Origin: Candidatus Zixiibacteriota bacterium
GTDB taxonomy: Bacteria; Zixibacteria; MSB-5A5; SM1-73
DNA: 10,817 nt
Assembly: GCA_020341875.1 (NCBI GenBank)
Contig: CP070839.1
Span: 613,474 to 624,290 of the forward strand
Direction: 5' to 3'
Position numbers and translations under genes: made by a program. The notes beneath the pieces were generated by a model. The model made no database searches. It was not told the origin of the DNA and saw only the letters and a list, made by a program, of their open reading frames with translations. This document shows, one piece after another, positions 6,846 to 10,817 of this stretch; the stretch's first letter is position 1; each line of letters opens with the position of its first letter.

Positions 6846-7177
6846 AGGGTTACCGTGCTTTGCGCCTCGGTCAGCACCTTGACGATCTCCGGCATATTGG
6901 TCACTCTTCCCGCCTCCATCTGATCGGCCAGACCGTGGAAATTAACGCAGGTGCCGCAGCAGATTATCTCCACCCCCTGGTTCTCCAGCGAATGCAGACT
7001 TTCCAGAACGTCCGATCCCTTGGCTGCCAGCTTCACCGCTGAGTTATACAGTACCATCATCTTGGGCTTAAGATCTGCACTCATCAACTTGGCCAGAAAA
7101 TTCTTCGTTAGGGTGGCACCCAACTTCTCGTTCCCCTGACCGATCTTATCGCTGTTCATCACAATCACTCGCTCCAT
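6842..7177 (-). CDS. DsrE/YedF-like protein (YedF C-terminal domain, stand-alone)
   Basis: A 111-residue protein matching the C-terminal DsrE-like domain of YedF, a sulfurtransferase-like protein linked to selenium metabolism. Visible matches are the start 'VIVMNSDKIGQGNEKLG' (residues 5-20), 'MMVLYNSAVKLAAKGSDVLE' (40-59) and the cysteine motif 'CCGTC' (73-77) after 'GVEII'. The ending 'NMPEIVKVLTEAQSTVTL' also fits. YedF proteins normally carry a TusA-like domain before this one; here it is absent and no TusA is adjacent. Start chosen at 7177 because AAAGGAG lies seven bases upstream. An earlier in-frame ATG at 7246 would run back through the promoter and abut the preceding terminator. It is the first gene of a likely operon with the methyltransferase and probably the ECF component. 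A role in sulfur or selenium transfer is inferred from the family only. Confidence 0.82.
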   Translation of the reverse strand: MERVIVMNSDKIGQGNEKLGATLTKNFLAKLMSADLKPKMMVLYNSAVKLAAKGSDVLESLHSLENQGVEIICCGTCVNFHGLADQMEAGRVTNMPEIVKVLTEAQSTVTL

Positions 7178-7184
7178 TGCGTAG

Positions 7185-7191
7185 CTCCTTT
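7185..7191 (-). promoter_or_regulatory. ribosome binding site fixing the YedF-like start
   Basis: AAAGGAG on the minus strand, seven bases before the ATG at 7177. It decides against the upstream in-frame ATG at 7246. Confidence 0.8.
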
Positions 7192-7205
7192 CCCACAGTC
7201 TGCGG

Positions 7206-7234
7206 AATATACCATGCAAAGCCTGGTCTGTAAA
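7206..7234 (-). promoter_or_regulatory. sigma70-like promoter of the YedF-like/methyltransferase operon
   Basis: TTTACA (minus strand, 7234-7229), a 17-bp spacer and TATATT (7211-7206), with TGG just before the -10 box, which is an extended -10. Predicted transcription starts around 7199-7200, giving a short leader of about 22 nt that includes the ribosome binding site. It lies directly downstream of the peptidase terminator, so the operon is transcriptionally insulated. Confidence 0.7.
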
Positions 7235-7244
7235 GGAGTTTAAC

Positions 7245-7278
7245 AAAAATCCCTCCCGCCGTCCGGCGGGAGGGATTT
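7245..7278 (-). terminator. Rho-independent terminator of the M28 peptidase gene
   Basis: A 14-bp perfect stem (7247-7260 with 7265-7278) closes a four-base loop. On the minus strand it ends in a T-rich stretch (ATTTTTG), part of which is in the stem. It begins 12 bases after the peptidase stop codon. The plus-strand side has only a short TTT, so it mainly serves the minus strand. Confidence 0.9.
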
Positions 7279-7290
7279 AAAGACGTCAGA

Positions 7291-8829
7291 TTAGCAGGAG
7301 TCGGGCGGAGCAGGCCCACCTTTGTACAGGTAGTTGATCAAAAAGATCACGTCGTCAATGTTAGTAATTCCATCGCAGGTGACGTCACCGGTCTCCGGAG
7401 GATCGGGAGCTTCCCCTCCCCTGTAAAGATAATTGATCAAGAACAGCACGTCTGCAATGTCGATTATTCCGTCCCGGGTGGGGTCGCCCACAACGTAGCC
7501 GATGTTGTACGCCTCGGTGACCAGAGCGGCCAGGCACATCTTCACCACCTCTTTCATGTAGGTAAAGTCCAGGCTGTCGACGGTGTCGAAGTTCTTATGC
7601 CACCCGCCATAGAAGAAATCACCCTCGGCGGCAAAAACCGCGTCGTGTCCCCACTGGTAGAAGGAGTAATGATCGCTGCCCGAGGATTGACCTCCGTACC
7701 CCGGGCTCATATAGGTATAGATGTTTGCCATATCCATCATCAGGTTAACGAAATAGGAGGCGCTTGAATGGGCATAGATTGTCACGTCCTGGTAGCCATC
7801 GACGCTGTGTGCAATCATGTCCGCGTTGATCATCCAATGGACGTTTATGTAGTGATAGTACAGCCACTCACAGAAATACCAACTGCCGACAAGGCCCTGC
7901 TCCTCCTGAGCGAAGGGCACAAACATCACCGTCACCGGTAGGGGATTTTCGTGGACTATCCGGGCCATCTCCAGGGTGGCTACGGTCCCGGTGCCATTAT
8001 CATCTGCTCCCGGTGCCCAAACGTACGGGTTGGTGCCCGCTCCGTACACCACCGAATCGTAGTGCCCGCCGACTACGATCACTTTGTCCGGCCTGGCCGT
8101 GCCCACCACGGTTGCCACCGGGTTCCACTGGTGCACGTCGTCGATATAGTGATGAAGCCACAGGCTGTCGATGCCGAAGCTGGCGAATTTATCATATAGC
8201 CAGTCCCTGGCGGCGAGCACGGAATCGGTATAGGTATATCGCGTTTGGAAATTCTGCAGCCTCAAGGTCCACTCAAAAAGTGAGTCCTGGTCGATCTGCG
8301 ACAGGTAAGAGTCGATGTCCGGATCGTAGTAGCGTCCTTTTGGGGACGTCCCTTCAGTCGACTTATATTTCAGGGGGAGCGGACGCCTGAAAACCTTGGC
8401 GATGTAATAGCCGTTGGCAGCCACCGACCACGCATTTTCCTGGGAGATCTTCATAAAATGCGCCGTCTCGGTGCTGACCAAGACCCGGCCGTACTCAGCC
8501 AGATTGACCTTTTCGGCAGCGGGGCTCTCGGAGACCAGATAGTAGCTTTCAGTCCACGGCTCCTCATCCACAATCTCATAACTTAAGCCGGCATCTCCCA
8601 GCGCGCTCAGATCGGATTTCTCATATTCGGCTATCACCAGTTCCTCACCGGAGAATTCACTGGTCATCTTATGATATACCGCGACGTCCAATCGGGTCGC
8701 CGTTTGAAAGTCGGCCTCGTCTGCCAGTCTCAGCTTTATCAAGACCGGTGCCCCGTGTGCCGACGGGAATGCCCAGATCACCATAATGGCGAATACTAGC
8801 AGAAAAAGGATTATTCTGTTGGCTCGCAT
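7291..8829 (-). CDS. Secreted M28-family zinc metallopeptidase with C-terminal dockerin-like domain
   Basis: A 512-residue exported peptidase, probably an aminopeptidase. Residues 1-26 form a signal peptide (cleavage likely after AHG). Residues 27 to about 180 are an unassigned N-terminal region, possibly a propeptide. The M28 catalytic domain runs from about 190 to 440. By comparison with characterised M28 aminopeptidases, the zinc ligands are His256 ('GGHYDS'), Asp276 ('GADDNGTG', with Asp277 as the cis-peptide partner), Glu310, Asp337 ('INADMI') and His411 ('WHKNFDT'). Glu309 in 'AQEEQGL' is the general base. The conserved 'GSDHYSF' (384-390) is also present. Residues 447-512 hold two dockerin-type calcium loops (D449/D453/D457/D460 and D482/D486/N490/D493), each followed by 'LINYLY'. 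Start chosen at 8829 because AAGGAG sits five bases upstream and the signal peptide starts properly there; an ATG 16 codons earlier lacks both. The complete catalytic set suggests an active enzyme. Confidence 0.93.
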   Translation of the reverse strand: MRANRIILFLLVFAIMVIWAFPSAHGAPVLIKLRLADEADFQTATRLDVAVYHKMTSEFSGEELVIAEYEKSDLSALGDAGLSYEIVDEEPWTESYYLVSESPAAEKVNLAEYGRVLVSTETAHFMKISQENAWSVAANGYYIAKVFRRPLPLKYKSTEGTSPKGRYYDPDIDSYLSQIDQDSLFEWTLRLQNFQTRYTYTDSVLAARDWLYDKFASFGIDSLWLHHYIDDVHQWNPVATVVGTARPDKVIVVGGHYDSVVYGAGTNPYVWAPGADDNGTGTVATLEMARIVHENPLPVTVMFVPFAQEEQGLVGSWYFCEWLYYHYINVHWMINADMIAHSVDGYQDVTIYAHSSASYFVNLMMDMANIYTYMSPGYGGQSSGSDHYSFYQWGHDAVFAAEGDFFYGGWHKNFDTVDSLDFTYMKEVVKMCLAALVTEAYNIGYVVGDPTRDGIIDIADVLFLINYLYRGGEAPDPPETGDVTCDGITNIDDVIFLINYLYKGGPAPPDSC

Positions 8830-8834
8830 AGAAA

Positions 8835-8840
8835 CTCCTT
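8835..8840 (-). promoter_or_regulatory. ribosome binding site fixing the peptidase start
   Basis: AAGGAG on the minus strand, five bases before the ATG at 8829. It supports this start over the in-frame ATG at 8877. Confidence 0.75.
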
Positions 8841-8893
8841 CAGAAAGTTTTGAGTTATAGGCAAGACTACTACTCAAGTAAAATCAACCCGGG

Positions 8894-8938
8894 TCGCCCG
8901 TAGAGGCTTAAAAAGAGGCGAAGCCTCCTCTCGGGCGA
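8894..8938 (-). promoter_or_regulatory. Nested hairpins in the peptidase leader, attenuator-like
   Basis: In minus-strand RNA, an outer stem pairs TCGCCCG with CGGGCGA (8938-8932 with 8900-8894). Inside it, GAGGC-TTC-GCCTC (8927-8915) is followed directly by TTTTT, which resembles a terminator. The first arm can instead pair as GAGGCTT with AAGCCTC (8927-8921 with 8909-8903), which would break the terminator hairpin. It lies between the predicted promoter and the ribosome binding site. It could be an attenuator or just the terminator of kbl read-through. No known riboswitch class is recognised. Confidence 0.5.
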
Positions 8939-8956
8939 ACTGACCATTACCAACGT

Positions 8957-8984
8957 AATATACCACAAGATTCCAATTTGTAAA
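8957..8984 (-). promoter_or_regulatory. sigma70-like promoter of the peptidase gene
   Basis: TTTACA (minus strand, 8984-8979), a 16-bp spacer and TATATT (8962-8957), with TGG just before the -10. It is almost the same as the promoter at 7206-7234. Transcription would start around 8950, leaving a leader of about 120 nt that contains the nested hairpins. Confidence 0.62.
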
Positions 8985-9096
8985 GGTCAAAATTCACCCA
9001 AAAAGGGAAGAAGTTGAGCAAACCTCATCTCGGGGCCCGGGGAGAATCTGAGCTCTGCGGCGCTAGTATCTCTTTGACCAGCAACCTGTTGGAGCT

Positions 9097-10284
9097 TCAG
9101 ATGACCTCGTACTTCTTACCTATCTTGGTGAATGATTCGATGGCTTTGTCCAGGTGGCCTTTTTCGTGGGCAGCGGAGATCTGCACCCGGATGCGCGCCT
9201 GACCCCTCGGTACGACCGGATATGAGAAGCCTATCACATAGATTCCCTCATCCAGAAGGTCACGGGCGAAGTCGTGAGCCAGCTTCTCGTCGTAGAGCAT
9301 GATGGGGACTATAGGATGAACTCCCTTTTGTATCTTAAATCCCCTCTTTGTCATCTCATCACGGAAGTACTTCGTACTCTCTTCCAGTTTATCCCTCAGC
9401 GTGGTGGACTTCTTGAGAAGCTCGAATACCTTGCTGCAGGCGTAGACTATCGGCGGAGCCATGGTGTTAGAGAAAAGATAAGGCCTGGATCTCTGCCTCA
9501 GGATGTCGATAATCTCCTGCCGGCCGGAGGTGAAGCCTCCCGAGGCCCCTCCCAGTGCCTTCCCTAAGGTGCTGGTGATGACGTCCACCCTTCCCCCAAC
9601 TCCGCAGTGCTCCGGCGAACCGCGGCCCTGTTTTCCCAAGAACCCGGTGGCATGTGAATCGTCCACCATGACCAGTGCATCGTGCTTCTCCGCCAGGTCG
9701 CAGATATCTTTCAGATTGGCGACATCCCCGTCCATGCTGAAGACCCCGTCGGTGGCGATCATCCTCAGCTTGAAATCCCTGGATTCCTCCAGGCACTTTT
9801 CCAAGTCCTTCATATCCGCATGCTTGAACCTCTTCCTCTCCGCTTTGCACAGTCTTATCCCGTCGATTATCGAGGCATGGTTCAGCTTGTCCGAGATCAC
9901 CACGCATTCTTTGTCCAGCAGGGTTTCAAACAGGCCACCGTTGGCATCGAAGCAGGAGGAGTAGAGGATGGTGTCGTCCGTTCCCAGGAAGGTGGATATC
10001 TGTTTTTCCAGCTCCTTGTGAACGTCCTGCGTGCCGCAGATGAAGCGTACCGACGACATGCCGAAGCCGTGCTTTTCCAGCCCAGCCTTGCAGGCTTTGA
10101 CCAGGTCCGGATGACCGGATAGCCCTAAGTAGTTGTTGGCACAGAAGTTTATCACCTCCCTGCCGTCCTGAACCTTGATATCCGCCCCCTGAGGGGTAAC
10201 AATTATCCTCTCGTCCTTGAACAGCCCACCTTCCTTTATCTTTCTCAATTCCTCAGCCAACGATTCTTTCAGCTTGGTGTACAT
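9097..10284 (-). CDS. kbl: Glycine C-acetyltransferase (2-amino-3-ketobutyrate CoA ligase)
   Basis: A cytosolic PLP enzyme that splits 2-amino-3-ketobutyrate with CoA into glycine and acetyl-CoA, the second step of threonine breakdown through threonine dehydrogenase. At 395 residues it is close to the E. coli Kbl length (398). It is an alpha-oxoamine synthase with 'FCANNYLGLSGHP' (47-59), 'GMSSVRFICGTQDVHKELE' (75-93), 'SDKLNHASIIDG' (131-142, His136 stacking on PLP), 'DGVFSMDGDVANL' (179-191), 'VDDSHATGFLG' (207-217, Asp208 and His211) and PLP lysine Lys242 in 'TSTLGKALGG'. The 'RIRVQISAAHEKGHLDKAI' ending (364-382) is typical. A GGAGG seven bases upstream supports the start. It follows tdh on the same strand after 125 bp, so the pair forms a pathway unit. 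Related enzymes (BioF, HemA, Spt) are less likely given the tdh neighbour and the close Kbl match. Confidence 0.95.
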   Translation of the reverse strand: MYTKLKESLAEELRKIKEGGLFKDERIIVTPQGADIKVQDGREVINFCANNYLGLSGHPDLVKACKAGLEKHGFGMSSVRFICGTQDVHKELEKQISTFLGTDDTILYSSCFDANGGLFETLLDKECVVISDKLNHASIIDGIRLCKAERKRFKHADMKDLEKCLEESRDFKLRMIATDGVFSMDGDVANLKDICDLAEKHDALVMVDDSHATGFLGKQGRGSPEHCGVGGRVDVITSTLGKALGGASGGFTSGRQEIIDILRQRSRPYLFSNTMAPPIVYACSKVFELLKKSTTLRDKLEESTKYFRDEMTKRGFKIQKGVHPIVPIMLYDEKLAHDFARDLLDEGIYVIGFSYPVVPRGQARIRVQISAAHEKGHLDKAIESFTKIGKKYEVI

Positions 10285-10338
10285 CTTCGGACCTCCAACT
10301 CAAACACTTCCTATTTACACGAAGAACGGACTCGGGTT

Positions 10339-10364
10339 GGTATCGGACGCCCTCGTCCGATACC
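10339..10364. repeat. Perfect inverted repeat in the tdh-kbl gap
   Basis: GGTATCGGACG (10339-10349) and CGTCCGATACC (10354-10364) form an 11-bp stem with a four-base loop. No T-tract follows on either strand, so it is unlikely to be a terminator. It may be an mRNA stability or processing element, or a protein-binding palindrome. Confidence 0.7.
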
Positions 10365-10375
10365 CTTATCGTAGA

Positions 10376-10400
10376 CGTCACGGACGACGCGTGCGTGACG
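10376..10400. repeat. Second inverted repeat in the tdh-kbl gap
   Basis: CGTCACG (10376-10382) and CGTGACG (10394-10400) form a seven-bp stem with an 11-base loop, 11 bases from the larger hairpin. It starts about ten bases after the tdh stop codon in the direction of transcription. No T-tract follows. Confidence 0.55.
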
Positions 10401-10409
10401 AACAGGAAA

Positions 10410-10817
10410 TCATTTATCCCCGGGAAATAACACCACTTTCCCCACCTCTTTGTTCGAGGAGACCACCGCCTCCATGCCTTTCTGAAAATCCTTCAGCGGC
10501 ATCTTGTGGGTAATCACCGGGGAGACGTCTACTTTCTTGTATTTCAGCAAATTGCTCAACTGAAACCAGGTATCGAACATCAATCGTCCGTTTATGCCGA
10601 TAATCTTGGCTCCCTTGAATACAACGCCGTTGGCGAGATCGATCTCCACCTTGGACGACGGAATGCCGAAGGCAGTGAACGTTCCCCCTTTTTTCAGGAT
10701 CTTAAAACCATCATCAATCGCTTTTTGCACTCCCGCCATCTCTAAAACCACGTCCACCCCCTCACCGGACGTGGCATCCATGATCTCCTTCACCGGATCG
10801 TGGGTGAGAATGCTCAA
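10410..10817 (-). CDS. tdh: L-threonine 3-dehydrogenase, C-terminal fragment
   Basis: The last 136 or so codons of a zinc-dependent medium-chain dehydrogenase that oxidises threonine to 2-amino-3-ketobutyrate with NAD. The 5' part runs off the window edge, so the zinc-binding and nucleotide-binding residues are not visible and the first in-frame TTG at the edge is not the true start. The visible part matches Tdh well: 'DPVKEIMDATSGEGVDVVLEMAG', 'KILKKGGTFTAFGIPSSKVEIDLANGVVFKG', the Tdh-typical 'GINGRLMFDTWFQLSNLL' and 'VSPVITHKMPLKDFQKGMEA'. The same segment in E. coli Tdh reads GIYGREMFETW and SPIITHRFSIDDFQKGFDA. Its position directly before kbl makes threonine dehydrogenase much likelier than a generic sorbitol or alcohol dehydrogenase. 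The two genes together convert threonine to glycine and acetyl-CoA. Confidence 0.92.
   Translation of the reverse strand: MSILTHDPVKEIMDATSGEGVDVVLEMAGVQKAIDDGFKILKKGGTFTAFGIPSSKVEIDLANGVVFKGAKIIGINGRLMFDTWFQLSNLLKYKKVDVSPVITHKMPLKDFQKGMEAVVSSNKEVGKVVLFPGDK

Noticed and set aside
7178..7246. N-terminal extension of the YedF-like protein to the ATG at 7246
   Set aside because: The extension runs over a good promoter and abuts the terminator, has no ribosome binding site and does not match the family. The ATG at 7177 has AAAGGAG in place.
8830..8877. Sixteen-codon N-terminal extension of the peptidase
   Set aside because: It would put a hydrophilic stretch before the signal peptide. The ATG at 8829 has AAGGAG five bases upstream.
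9467..9964. Open frames of about 146-153 codons on both strands within kbl
   Set aside because: They overlap the well-supported Kbl catalytic region and have no recognisable protein features.

Overview
The window looks like a chromosomal segment from an uncultured bacterium, probably of the FCB-like candidate phyla (Zixibacteria, Latescibacteria, TA06 or a similar lineage). That placement is inference. It rests on two secreted proteins ending in two-repeat dockerin-like domains of the 'GD.N.DG..D..DIV.LINYLY.GG.P' style, a beta-propeller repeat protein, and sigma70-like promoters whose -10 is TATATT. Coding density is high. There are no tRNA, rRNA, CRISPR or insertion-sequence signatures.

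Plus strand, left end: the 3' end of a LolC/LolE-type ABC permease (1-300), then about 400 bp of non-coding DNA with a sigma70-like promoter (526-553). Next is a secreted eight-repeat beta-propeller protein with a C-terminal dockerin (701-2245), closed by a strong intrinsic terminator (2288-2323).

Everything to the right is on the minus strand. Read in the direction of transcription: the end of tdh and all of kbl (threonine to glycine plus acetyl-CoA); a secreted M28 metallopeptidase with a C-terminal dockerin, preceded by its own promoter and a leader that can fold into two exclusive hairpins; a strong terminator; a clear promoter driving a YedF/DsrE-like protein that overlaps (ATGA) a SAM methyltransferase; an ECF-type S-component; and two tandem paralogous membrane GAF histidine-kinase genes. 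The downstream kinase (2475-4124) is complete. The upstream copy (4323-5510) has Asn in place of the phospho-acceptor His and ends before the ATPase domain.

The parts most worth a second look are the degenerate/intact kinase pair, the YedF-like/methyltransferase/ECF-S cassette (possibly selenium or sulfur handling, substrate unknown), the attenuator-like peptidase leader, and the shared dockerin tails on two exported proteins with no cohesin in view.
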